DNA from: Limnephilus marmoratus
Taxonomy: Eukaryota; Arthropoda; Insecta; Trichoptera; Limnephilidae
Assembly: GCA_917880885.1 (NCBI GenBank)
Contig: OU862907.1
Span: forward strand, 68,691,072-68,755,071
DNA length: 64,000 nt
Direction: 5' to 3'
The position numbers and the translations under genes were made by a program. The notes under the pieces were generated by a model. That model was not told the DNA's origin, made no database searches, and was given only the letters and a program-made list of their open reading frames with translations. Numbering within the stretch: the stretch's first letter is position 1; each line of letters opens with the position of its first letter. Shown here in pieces: positions 1 through 9,827 of this stretch.

Positions 1-646
1 TATTATTTTGACAATAATACCTTGTGTCTTGTAATTGTAAGTCTGCTATAAATAGATGACACTGTTGGTGCAGCATATGCTAATATAGTCAATATGCCCT
101 TGTTCGGGGCTGTGTTGAAATAACATAAGGTTTTACTCCTGAAGCACAACAACAGTTTTGCAGACCTAACTTTAGCATTACTTCTGTTACTCTTCCTGTT
201 GTTCGCCATACTATTAATAACATTTCTATTAAACTTTTCTTTCAACCACTTCTATAAGCACATCATTATTCATGTTTATTATAATTTGTTAACTGCCATT
301 ATGTTTTATTTTATATAATTTGTCTGATATGTTTACTTTGGAGTTGTTTACATTGTGTTACTTTCCTTTGTTATTTATTATTACATATTTGTTCTTATTC
401 TACTATTCTATTCTGCTGTTATTTTACTGTTGTAATTTCTGTAACAATATTAAATTACCTGAACACAGTTCTGATAGTTATTTAGAATATGACAGGCTAT
501 TAGGTTAGCTGCCATTGCTCTAAAATCAAATCAACAATATGATATTAGCGATGAGGAACTAAATTATTATTTACCAGATGAAAGGGAGAACGAATTAAAT
601 TGTAAACTATTATTTGTAAATATGTATTGAATTGTAAAACAATAAA
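1..646 (+). other. AT-rich segment with a short open tail and AATAAA
   Basis: No gene is recognised. A 45-codon open stretch at 493-630 (+) is rich in acidic residues (SDEELNYYLPDERENE) and ends in TGA; a polyadenylation-type AATAAA follows at 641-646. This could be the last piece of a decayed coding region, perhaps transposon-derived, because the upstream frame is broken by stops at 490 and earlier. The longer opposite-strand frame at 3-245 has no motif I know. The coding reading is weak. Confidence 0.25.
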
Positions 647-659
647 CGTGTCTCTTGAA

Positions 660-1440
660 ATATCTTGTTTTTTTATAATATTTATATCGGACGGATGTCC
701 TCTATATTGACTGTAAAATACGGGTGCTGGGCTTCTAGTCTATTCAGCAGTCCAAGGAAGTGCAAGGTTGAAAGTCAAAGGCGATTGTAGTTTTCAGGCA
801 GTAAGAAGTGGTGCAAGAAGATAGAGGCGGTCAGAGTAGGATGTAGCGCGACGGTTGAAGTTCGGATGAGACTGACTTGAACAGATTTTGGCGCTCCATA
901 TATACGCCGCCGCGTGACCGTGCGTAACATAGGCTCGCGCTTGGGAGAATCACCCCTTGAACGTTGGCGCATTTCTTTGCAGCTTCGGGTACTCTTATAT
1001 AAGGATTAAATGATAATTTTGAATTATACACGCAACATCACTCTCTTTTCCGCTCCATCTCGTGTATACCACTTCTTTCTAGCATTTTTATTAACTTCAG
1101 AAAAAATTGTACAATGTTAACCAGTGGGTATTTAGCCCGACATCAGTGTGAAAAAACCCTTATATCTATTTAATAAAAACATTCACATATTTAATTTTAT
1201 GACAATTGTATGGACGCGAGTCCAGCCTTTCGATCTATATATTTTTATTTAAAGTAGCTCTAGCAGGACTCGCGTAAATTAATATTAATTATACACAAAA
1301 ATATTTACAAACAGATAATTAGCCAGCCATTTGAGAAGAAGCTCGTTGATTGGCTGTCCGTGCGCCATTGAAGTAGAGTGGGGGGGCGGGGTGTTTTGAA
1401 CGGGCCTTCCGTTGGTCTCGAATGGTCAGGGAGGGGGTAA
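660..1440. other. GC-richer unassigned segment
   Basis: Base composition rises sharply at about 720-1000 compared with the flanks, and a TATA-like run (CATATATAC) lies near 897. A 10-bp inverted pair (ACGCGAGTCC and GGACTCGCGT) lies at about 1214-1275. Short frames on the minus strand show no recognised motif. The composition break suggests a transposon or LTR fragment, but I found no terminal repeats or primer-binding site. Confidence 0.3.
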
Positions 1441-1472
1441 CGTCGTAAATACCTGCAGCATGTGGAACGCGA

Positions 1473-1690
1473 CCTCATTCGTCCTTGGACGGCCATACAG
1501 ATAAGCCGTTGCTAAAGCGGCCATAATGCGAATTGGATAGGTTATAGGTATGTTTGATACAGCACCCTCATTCGTCCTTGGACGGCCATGCAGATAAGCC
1601 GTTGCTAAAGCGGCCATAATGCGAATTGGATAGGTTATAGGTATGTTTGATACAGCACCCTCATTCGTCCACGGACGGCCATGCTGAATG
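1473..1690. repeat. 93-bp tandem repeat, about 2.3 units
   Basis: CCTCATTCGTCC recurs at 1473, 1566 and 1659, exactly 93 bp apart. The first two units are almost identical and the third is truncated. Because 93 is a multiple of three, the minus strand stays open through the array and reads as a repeated 31-residue block. I treat that open frame as a by-product of the repeat and not as a gene. Confidence 0.85.
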
Positions 1691-1811
1691 TTTGGCCATT
1701 GCAGACAAATTTGTTTGCTGCGTATTGGGTAGGTCACGTTCGATATAATATTTATGTATTTGTTCCTTTTTTATTCCTATTTTCCAACACAACTATCTGT
1801 CATATAACTGA

Positions 1812-2059
1812 CTATGGGCTCCATCGAAGCCAGAGCCAAGTTAACATCTCAGAACCTGGGCGTACTGTACAGGGCCCACAGATACACAACATAATATACA
1901 ACTGATCACCCTGTACAGCAAGTATTGCAAGTGCACCCCCGCTTAGTCTATTAGGCAGCCACCTCTGGTCTGCAGCTCCAAAATACCTGAAAAACCCTTG
2001 GCACTGTGCAGGAACGGGTGGTGATCTGTTTGATAAAATATATCTAAACAAACGGACTG
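1812..2059 (+). pseudogene. LINE reverse-transcriptase C-terminal fragment
   Basis: Plus-strand reading gives SIEARAKLTSQNLGVLYRAH, then in another frame HLWSAAPKYLKN. Both match the stretch after the reverse-transcriptase core in Jockey/CR1-type LINE proteins, where a conserved leucine-rich segment precedes a H-L-W-x-x-A-P-K-Y motif. Frames change and stops occur, so it is dead. It ends abruptly at about 2059, where the CACGGAGA element begins, so it looks like the target of that insertion. Confidence 0.65.
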
Positions 2060-2629
2060 CACGGAGAGAAATCGATTTTTGCTCTAACAATAAATTAACA
2101 GGTCTGATTATTAAAACATCATTCTAAGGATATATAAACAATCTGCTATGATAATTTATCACGACGTGCCCAAAAGAAATACGTTGTAACAATATTATAT
2201 AAGTACAAACATTCTTGGTTAATAATTTATTTGGAAATCTTCCTAATAGGTTATTCGTTGTCGTCATAATAATTCAACGTCATTCGGATGCTTTGTTTAT
2301 TTATCAGGACGACGAAATATTTACGCAGTGCAAAAGGTACCTGCTTTTTATTACATGATGGGACTCATAAGGAGTCATTACCGTAACGATAAGTTTTGAA
2401 AGTTTCCTGTCAATTTATTCGTCCAAAACGGAAATATTATCATGATATCGTTCCTTATATATATTGCGGTGTATTCTTGATATATATTGCGGTGTATTCT
2501 TGATAAAGGGTCGGTAATTAACCGAATAATTCATTAATAATTTGACAGATATAAAATATGTTTACGCCTTTGCAATTTACCTATTAAATAATTCATATTT
2601 TGACGGATAAAATAATATTTCTATACTTA

Positions 2630-2910
2630 TGGCCGTTATAGACGACATCTTTTTTCAGCCCGATTCCAATTAGACACAAAAGTCAACATTTCTCGCTCTA
2701 CGCGATCGCTATTTTCATCTCTATTTTCATATCTACGGTTTCAATAGTCATCACTGCAAACAACTCATGAACCATGCTGTTTTCTGTGATGCCAACTGAA
2801 ATCGTAGATATGAAAATAGAGATGAAAAAAGCGATCGCGTAGAGCGTAAAATGTTGACTTTTGTGTCTAATTGGAATCGGGCTGAAAAAAGATGTCGTGT
2901 ATAACGGCCA
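2630..2910. mobile_element. PIF/Harbinger-type MITE
   Basis: Two 114-bp arms (2630-2743 and 2797-2910) are near-perfect reverse complements, starting TGGCCGTTATA. The element is flanked by TTA on both sides (2627-2629 and 2911-2913). A 3-bp TWA duplication is typical of PIF/Harbinger elements. It is nested in the SAM-bearing element and is absent from the second copy of that element. No coding capacity. Confidence 0.9.
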
Positions 2911-3527
2911 TTAGGTAGGTGGGTAGGTACCTAAAATGTTTTTTGTTGGTTTTTTGTAGATAATTAGTAATCATACATAAAAATTTATTATTATAAATAA
3001 AATTCAATTCAAATAGGACAAATTATATAGCACCGCTTTGCCCAGATCAAACCGAGGGGTTTTTTTGGATAATATATAGGTATGTTATTATAACGCAAAA
3101 TGTACAACTTTTTTGAAAATGTCAAGTTGCAGGTAAAAAGTAAATAATGTACGATTATTAGGACATTCCTGTAAAAGTATTAAAACACACGTAAAAGTTA
3201 TTAATTTTTAATGATATGCTATCCGTATATTTACGAACAATGTATTATGAAATATACTGTTACCTCATCAGGACATTCGCAATATAGGTATTATAAGCCT
3301 GCGAGTTTGTCGATATTGACCGATAACTTATTCGTCTTCCGTCATTCGTCATGTCCTGACGAATAGAAACGCATTAGGCGACCCACACCTAACTTCGCGT
3401 TAGTCTTGACTTAGCGTCGTTGCGTCGTTCTTCGTGCTGCACTGTCAAGTGTCAAGTTGTCTCGATTGCTGTGTTTGTCTTTCAACATTTACCATCCGTT
3501 TAGTTTATAATCCATAAACCTAATAAC

Positions 3528-4151
3528 ATGGATCGTCATACACTAGATCTGTTAGCGAAATGGGGTATGACTATGACCGAATATCAGGAAACTTTTACTG
3601 GTGAGTTTATCATATTGTTTACTTGCAATACATATAACAATTTATCGTGTTATGGCACAATAGCTGTAATTGTATAGGTGATGGATTATATATTTTTAGA
3701 TATTATTAATTTTTACATGCATTGTGTGGCTTTTATTATAAAAATACTATAATTTACTTTTGTAATGCACGTTCTGCGTAGATAAGTTATGTTAGAATTA
3801 TTTTAAAATGGCGGCCGTTTCGAGCGCCAAGTTTTAGACCGAATAACCGAATAGAGTTTGTGATATCAGTGTTCTATTTGTTTAAAAGTTTTTCATATTA
3901 TTCTCTTTGTATTTTGCATATCAAATATTAGGTAGGGTTTTAGGTGTTTGTTTGCTTTGCTAATAGTTTTGTTTTCTTTTTTACATGTACATTTTAAAGT
4001 CGCTCGCATCGACATTGTAGCAATGCAGCTGCTCGAAGACGGAGAAATTAAGGAGCTGATTCCCATAATTGGGGATAGACTCAAGTTTAAGGCCAATCTG
4101 CAGACCTACAAGGAAGAGGCGGCTTGCATGTTGAATGAGAAACGGCCTTGA
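3528..4151 (+). CDS. Two-exon SAM-domain protein fragment
   Basis: Exon 1 (3528-3600) starts ATGGATCG and encodes 24 residues including LLAKWGM and EYQETFT, then a GTGAGT donor at 3601. After a 399-bp intron, the acceptor AG at 3998-3999 opens exon 2, in phase, with IDIVAMQLLEDGEIKELIPI followed by IGDRLKF. The spliced reading is a sterile alpha motif: helix-1 leucine/tryptophan pattern, central L-L-E-D, and the terminal L-I-P-x-I-G-x-R-L-K-F signature. SAM domains mediate protein-protein or RNA interactions. A TGA at 4149 ends the frame, but coding-like sequence continues in the same frame, so the gene is truncated or decayed. Transposon-encoded versus captured host gene is undecided. Confidence 0.6.
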
Positions 4152-4360
4152 AACGGTTTTGAAAAGGACTCAATACAAATGTTATAATTTACACAAGTCA
4201 TTTATAATTAAATATGCTATAGAAAAACTAAACTTCTTTGAGAATTATTATCTAACAAATCTTCCTCTTCCGTATATCCTTCCTCCCCCTATTCAGCCTC
4301 ACAACATACTCCAAAATCCAAATGGGATGCTTTAATATCCGCAATAAGAATGTAAGTATT
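4152..4360 (+). pseudogene. Probable continuation of the SAM-gene exon
   Basis: After the TGA at 4149 the same frame resumes as NGFEKDSIQML, meets several stops, then reads open from about 4257 as serine/proline-rich sequence ending KSKWDALISAIR just before GTAAGT at 4352. A low-complexity linker followed by a short conserved segment and a donor site is what a next protein segment would look like. The internal stops make it non-functional as it stands. Confidence 0.35.
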
Positions 4361-4611
4361 TTTAATTTGTTACATTTTTTGAATATTTTTATGTGTACTG
4401 TTATGTTTAATACTTACTGATAGAATGATATATGACTTCTTACATATTTTTTAATGCTTGCATTCTAGTCCAGTTTGGACTGGAATGATGTAATGTCAGC
4501 TTAATCCTTAAAAATATTAGTAAGAAGTCCTAATATTCTATCAGCAAACAAAGGGCAATTAACATGACAGTACGCATAAACTATTAGTACAAGAACCTAA
4601 CTAAATATAAG

Positions 4612-5230
4612 GAAGACCTGATAAAGTATTCGTAAAAGAACGAATGAATGGTTGGTATTTACTGATACAATATTAGGAAACTGTCAATATTTTCGTTTAG
4701 GAACTGATAAAATGTCAGTAACTACTGTTAAAATATTAGTACGACCTTATAGAATATTCGTATAAGGACGAATAAATAGTTGTTAAGTATTGATAAAATA
4801 TCAGGATGACCGTCATTTTTTTCGTTTAAGAACTAATAAAATGTCGGTAACTACTGTTAAAATATCAGTACGACCTTATAGAATATTCGTATAAGGACGA
4901 ATAAATAGTTGGTAAGTATTAATAAAATATCAGGACGACTGTCATTTTTTTCGTTTAAGAACTAATAAAATGTCAGTAACTACTGTTAAAATATCAGTAC
5001 GACCTTATAGAATATTCGTTTAAGGACGAATGAATAGTTGGTAAGTATTGATAAAATATCAGGAGAACTGTCAATTTTTTCGTTTAAGAACTAATAAAAT
5101 GTCGGTAACTACTGTTAAAATATCAGTACGACCTTATAGAATATTTGTTTAAGAACTAATAATATGTCGGTAACTACTGTTAAAATATCACGAAGACTCG
5201 ATAAGATATTCGTAATAGTAATGCAAAAAT
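4612..5230. repeat. 129-bp tandem array, about 4.8 units
   Basis: ACGACCTTAT starts at 4741, 4870, 4999 and 5128, exactly 129 bp apart; a diverged unit precedes at about 4612 and the last is shortened. Each unit contains the inverted pair TATTCGT...ACGAATA around 8-9 bases and words of the form AATATTMGT. The same words are scattered through the upstream part of the element and through its second copy at 17990-18330. Confidence 0.85.
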
Positions 5231-5435
5231 ATTAGTGTTGTCATGCAGACATTGTTGAAATTGCTAGCGATCATGATAATATATTCGTAAAGATTTTAAC
5301 AGTCCCCGTCCGAATATCTATTAGGCCTCCGTTTCCTGTTAATTCATTCGTAACAACTGCAGTCCCTTTTTTAACAGTAATTCCGAATTAAAAGACAAGA
5401 ATTCCGAATAAATTCTCTAAACATTTTTCTCCGTG

Positions 5436-5842
5436 TGCAATCTTTGGAGCACATACTTCAGGTGGGAAATCTTGGCCTTGGCCCCTCACAGCATCCCCAA
5501 AGGTGACATAAGTATTATATTGATTTAAGTAGTTTTAAGCACTTGGTAAGTATGTAATATTTCAGACTAGAATAAATAGGACATATAAATGTAGCTTGTG
5601 CAATGATGGAATATGTACAGGAGCTAGAATAGAGGACTGACTGATTGGTTAATAATTTCACAATTTAATAAAAGTAACACACATAAATATCGGTCATAAC
5701 CAAACAGTAAAGTTTTATTTTAATTTTAGCGGCTAGATATATAAAAAAATTGTATAAACTAAATATAATGGTGAATTTAATGTAAGTGTAGATATTATAT
5801 ACCTATTTTTCATTCTCCTCACTAGGGGGTCCCGTGCCGAGG
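5436..5842. other. Unassigned intergenic stretch
   Basis: Right flank of the SAM-bearing element. It may continue the LINE fragment that ends at 2059, since that element inserted there, but no convincing reading frame was found. No repeats of note. Confidence 0.3.
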
Positions 5843-6071
5843 TGGACTAAAGTCTTTTCGTTATTTGCTTTTGGGGTGTTATGCCGTGCTGCACTACCTC
5901 CTCCTTTAGCCAACGTTTCGGACAGCATTACAGTGTCCGTTATCAGGGCAGACGTTGATGGACAATAATTAATGATGGACACTGTAACGCTGTCCGAAAC
6001 GTTCGCTAAAGGAGGATGTAGCGCAACATGGCATAATACCCCAAAAACAATTAACGAAAATACTTTTGGTC
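5843..6071. mobile_element. Foldback MITE with 90-bp arms
   Basis: Arms 5849-5938 and 5977-6066 are reverse complements with about 10 mismatches in 90, joined by a 38-base loop. Pairing extends weakly a few bases outward on both sides. No clear target duplication was seen, so the superfamily is open. Noncoding. Confidence 0.8.
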
Positions 6072-6539
6072 GTGAAAATCTTAAATCATATATTGGACTT
6101 AAGTTATTTAAATATAGATATAGGTAGTTTGTTTGTCTTCTCTGTCATTTTTAGTGTCTTCATTAGTGTTTTTTCATTGACCTCTTTAAACCATATTTTA
6201 TTCTTGATTAGTACTTATTAGAATTTATTAGTTTTATGTCTTGGGGAAGGGTGTTATGGAGTTTTGTTATGGAAAGTATATGTAATAGGGTTTATTCATT
6301 GACCTCTAAGGTTCTTCATTTCCTCACAAATAATTGAGTTGCCCATAAAATCATGAAACATAACATCTTTAATTGCCTATATCTTATAATTTAAATAAAA
6401 AATAAATAAATTAGCTCACATCCGTAATAGATATGTGATATACCTCTTGATTACAAAAATATTTTTTCAGTTTGGTTGGGTATTTTGATCTCAAATCCTA
6501 AATAAAGATTTGTATGAAACCGGCCGTGCAAACGTTCCT
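6072..6539. other. Unassigned AT-rich stretch
   Basis: No gene, tRNA or terminal repeat recognised between the foldback element and the SINE. Confidence 0.3.
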
Positions 6540-6957
6540 CTTTTTTTTTTTTTTTTTTTTACAGTGAATACCGCTCAAGAATCTCAACTGCTCCCGTCTG
6601 GAGCCAGTGAGACTATGGCATCCCCAATTAGGGTATGTTGTGAGGCTGAAGGTAGTGGGGAGGGGAAGGAGGTGGGAAGAGGAAGGTTGGGAAGTACCTG
6701 GCTATTCAGATCTGGTCACTAAACACGGCTAAAGCCATTTTCAAGCAACGTTTCAATTCTGAATGGTGGTCTTACACCAGGGCGATACTAATAGTATCTT
6801 CCACTCTGGAACATGCCGCAAATATACTATATATTATTTTAAATGAATTAATTGTGAAATAACACAAATTAATCAAATAAAATTTATTTGCGCATGCCGG
6901 GTTCGAACCCGCGACCTACGGAATGTGAGTCAAGAGTCTTAGCCACTGGACTACGGT
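6540..6957 (-). mobile_element. tRNA-derived SINE (family 1), near full length
   Basis: Read on the minus strand, a tRNA-like head (6890-6956) has an A-box-like TGGCTAAGACT and a B box GGTTCGAACCC. A body of about 310 bp and a poly(A) tail follow (T run at 6541-6562). Anticodon-loop sequence GACTCACATTC resembles a Val(CAC)-like loop, while the sister copy at 39085 has GACTCTTAATC as in Lys(CUU) tRNAs. The body recurs at 11550, 20075, 29053, 37040, 37356, 37629 and 39085. A SINE is transcribed by RNA polymerase III and mobilised by a LINE. Confidence 0.85.
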
Positions 6958-6966
6958 CTTAAAGTT

Positions 6967-7276
6967 TAAAAAAAAACTATACAACGCTCTACCAACTCAA
7001 ACAAAAAAAATAACAGAAATAAATAAATTTAAAACAAAAGTAAAAATATGGTAGAGAGAACAAAGTGAAAATGAACTATCAAACATACTGAAGACCATGT
7101 AAAGACAACTGGATACTAAATACAATTGTGGAAAAACTACAGGCCGCTTCAGAACAGGAAACCCTAGTGAGGAGGACTGTAAAAAAAAAGCATTAAATGC
7201 TTTGAGCAACTCTGGAAAGCGCATTACCTACATTATGTTTACGCCTCGGTTTTAAATCAAGACCTGTGGGTCAGAC
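6967..7276 (+). pseudogene. LINE 3' fragment, interrupted by a hAT element
   Basis: At 6967-7054 the plus strand reads LYNALPTQTKKITEINKFKT, the typical C-terminal tail of LINE ORF2 proteins (L-Y-N-x-L-P ... F-K). The 3' region runs to 7276, is broken by the hAT insertion 7277-8048, and resumes at 8057-8230. A paralogous 3' region at 11640-11910 lacks the hAT. Confidence 0.6.
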
Positions 7277-8048
7277 CAGTACTGGACTATCCCTAAGGCA
7301 GAGTAGGCAACTGCCTAGGGGCCCCGCATCGTCTAGGGGTCCCGCGTCCCGAGAAAAATGACTCGCTTCAATTAGTGAGCAACGAAGTTTCGGAAAAAGT
7401 CAGCTTTCAAGGTGTTTTAATTTATTTTTTATTAGGAACATTTTTACAGGTTAATAACATTAGGTCTACGCATTAAAGAAAACAACAAATTATAATAATT
7501 AGGTTAGGTTATAACCCAATAAAGAACTATGTTCACATCATGCACAAATAATAAATAAAAGTCTGTAATTAAAAGAAATATATAAACATAGTTGTATTTT
7601 ACTTTTCTTTCCTTCTATTTGTTGCAACAATATTACATAGTATCTGAAGTGATTGAAGGTGCCATGTGTGGCTTATATTGGCGTTTGCTTTGTTTTATTT
7701 CTAATTATATGTTTAAAATATAAATGTTATACAAGCTTCAGTATGCACTGAAGGCTTGCTAAAAATCTTTGGGAAGGGTTTTCTGGAAGAGATCACTTTA
7801 GTGACAAGACAATAATATATATCAAGGGAACACGGAGGTGTTTGGAGGCCCCCCAGAGTCAGAGGCCCATGTGAACTGAATAAAAAACTTGTAAAATTTC
7901 ATCAACTTCAGTAAGAGGGGGGGGGGGGGTTCATTCAACTTTGCCGCCCCGAGGCCCCTTCAACCTTTCCCCGTTAGTCCGCAATTGGTAAAGGGGCCCC
8001 GAGGCGTGCACTGCCTAGGGGCCCCAACATGGTTAATCCCCGGCCCTG
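7277..8048. mobile_element. Non-autonomous hAT element, 772 bp
   Basis: Flanked by an exact 8-bp duplication GGTCAGAC (7269-7276 and 8049-8056). Ends are CAGTACTGG on the left and the inverse of CAGGGCCGG on the right, the CAG...CTG-type termini of hAT elements. The paralogous LINE 3' fragment at 11700 has the uninterrupted target (GGGTCAGA once). The internal segment at about 7790-7990 resembles the inverted end of the hAT at 13036. No transposase. Confidence 0.9.
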
Positions 8049-8056
8049 GGTCAGAC

Positions 8057-8230
8057 CAAAGAGTTACAAAAATATATTTAATATAAAACATTACGGGACT
8101 AGATAACAAACGCATTATCCATATTTAATAAGAAATACCTATCTCATTGGGAAAACATTTAGCAAAAAAAAAACAATTACAAATATGAATACGCTTCCGA
8201 TTTCTAGACAACATATTCCCTTAGTTAGTA
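8057..8230 (+). other. LINE 3' region, distal part after hAT insertion
   Basis: Continues the 3' region interrupted at 7276. It matches 11730-11905 over blocks such as CTGGGAAAACATTTA and ATATTCCCTTAGT. Confidence 0.6.
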
Positions 8231-8896
8231 CACTGAATAAAAATATGTGGTTTAATAATTTGGAATATTTTATTCGATCTAATGTTATGAATACATGGTC
8301 TAGTGGAGGATTCAGTATTTTTTAATATCTTCAATAATATATTTTTGGCATATATTTGCTGTACATTTGGTACGTCAAAGCTGTTGAAAATTGCAATTGA
8401 AGGCGTTCTAATAGTTCTAATAGTAGGTAGTTTCAGTATGGTCTTTACGATTCATTTTTGAATTGTATTCAGGTTGTGTGTACTTATGTGTAGCAGATTC
8501 AGAGATGTGCAAAATGGGTACCCAAAACCATTTGAAATGCAAAATGGAAATGGGTCAAAACTTTTCCATTTGAAAATGCAAAATGCAAAATGGTTTTTAG
8601 AAAAGCATTTCAAATGCAAAATGCAAAATACCTATTTTCAAAATGCATTGAAAATGCAAAATGGTTTCTCGGGTCAAACGAGAGTAAAAACTAACAGCCT
8701 TCTATTAAAACAATTATTGAATTTTAAAACAACTTTATTATTTAATAATGGCCATCAACTTGTGGAATAAAAAAAATCATAGATTCTGATACGTACTGTG
8801 TAAAAAAATCTTAAATTTGAGTGGAATATAATAGTGTCTATTATTAACTGAATAATGTCATTTTGAGGAATTTTTCTTAGGGCCATCATCATTTGT

Positions 8897-9345
8897 GTAG
8901 TAACTCTGGAGGCGTCTACTAATATCTACAGGAATTCCAAAAACTGAAAAAATCGAACTAATATCTATGAGAATCAAAGTGTTGACGAATATCTACAGCT
9001 CAAACTGCTGACTAATATCTACGAGAGCCAAAGTGTTGACGAATATCTACAGCACTGGCAGAGGTTGGATTTGCAATTATGTACAGCACATTGGAATAAT
9101 GTAATATTGCGTATGCAGTTTAAAAAACTTAATTTATGTAAGTATGTATGAAAAATTCCCGAATATCAGACTATTGGACACATTTAGCTGATTAGTCCAA
9201 CCTACGCTCTGTAGATATTAGTTCAACCTACGCTCTATAGATATTAGTCAACACTCTGAAGTTCGTAGATATTAGTTCAACATATGAACTGTAGATATTC
9301 GTCAGACATACAGGCTGTAGATATTAGTATCTGGAGTCGTAACTC
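8897..9345. mobile_element. MITE with 5+5 inverted subterminal motifs
   Basis: The left half carries five copies of ACTAATATCTA or GACGAATATCTAC (about 8918, 8958, 8985, 9011, 9039). The right half carries five copies of the reverse complement (about 9212, 9236, 9264, 9290, 9317). Ends are similar inverted sequences around CTCCAGATACTAATAT. Symmetric arrays of one short motif at both ends are typical of cut-and-paste elements whose transposase binds clustered sites. No open frame. Confidence 0.75.
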
Positions 9346-9409
9346 TCAAGTGAGGGGACATTCACCTGTGAAAAATAAAGAAATACAGGACAGTGAGACA
9401 ATATAATGA

Positions 9410-9486
9410 GGTTTTCTAGTGCGCACCCATTATTTGACTATAGATTGTCACAGAAAACTTCATTAAAGTAGGCGCACTAGAAAACC
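9410..9486. mobile_element. 77-bp miniature inverted-repeat element
   Basis: Perfect 15-bp inverted ends GGTTTTCTAGTGCGC (9410-9424) and GCGCACTAGAAAACC (9472-9486) around a 47-base centre. It lies inside the hAT remnant. No clear target duplication. It may be an internal-deletion derivative of a larger element. Confidence 0.6.
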
Positions 9487-9589
9487 ACATATATTATCTA
9501 TATTATGTAGGTGTATTTTAAATATGTATATGTATACATAAATTGTCTTAACTTTCTTTACCTAGTTAGTGGTCTTGGTCACATAAACC

Positions 9590-9827
9590 TTAGCCATTAT
9601 TAGATTTAAGAAGAACAAGCTTCTCAAAAACATCATCACTCATCTTTCTTCTATGCGGCCTCATGATCATACCTCCATATGAAAAGAGGCGTTCAACTGG
9701 TGCTGAACTCTGAAGACAAGTATTGCATTTGATGAACATGTGTGCATTTGATGAACAACAGTAGGGTAGTCATGCAAAATTTCAAAATCGGTTATTTTGT
9801 CTTAAAGGTATTGCAAGGCTTCTAAAA
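9590..9827 (-). pseudogene. hAT transposase C-terminal dimerisation domain
   Basis: Minus-strand reading gives [19 protein letters not shown], then [19 protein letters not shown], then [19 protein letters not shown] and a stop at 9592-9590. [10 protein letters not shown] followed by R-x-x-M/L-S-D-x-x-F-E-K-L is the hallmark of the hAT C-terminal dimerisation domain. A duplicated GCATTTGATGAACA block causes a local frame change and a TAA breaks the upstream helix. It is the 3' end of the gene belonging to the 8500-11280 element. Confidence 0.88.

Larger units (their letters stand above)
2060..5435. mobile_element. SAM-gene-bearing element, copy 1
   Basis: The left end begins CACGGAGAGAAATCG at 2060. 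The right end is the inverted form, ATTTTTCTCCGTG, ending at 5435. Both outer flanks carry TG, so the exact terminus and target duplication are uncertain. The left end interrupts a LINE fragment. Inside are a nested MITE, a promoter-like region, the split SAM-domain reading frame (3528-4151) and a 129-bp array. A paralogous copy starting at 17805 shares the left terminus, spaced blocks in the upstream region, the ATGGATCG start and the intron donor. The superfamily is unknown to me. I infer a DNA transposon from the inverted termini, the second copy and the clean cut into other genes. Confidence 0.6.

Noticed and set aside
660..1130. Possible LTR of a retrotransposon
   Set aside because: GC-richer with a TATA-like run, but I found no TG...CA pair, primer-binding site, polypurine tract or second copy.
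1305..1737. Minus-strand coding candidates
   Set aside because: Explained by the 93-bp tandem repeat with in-phase unit length; no domain or start context.
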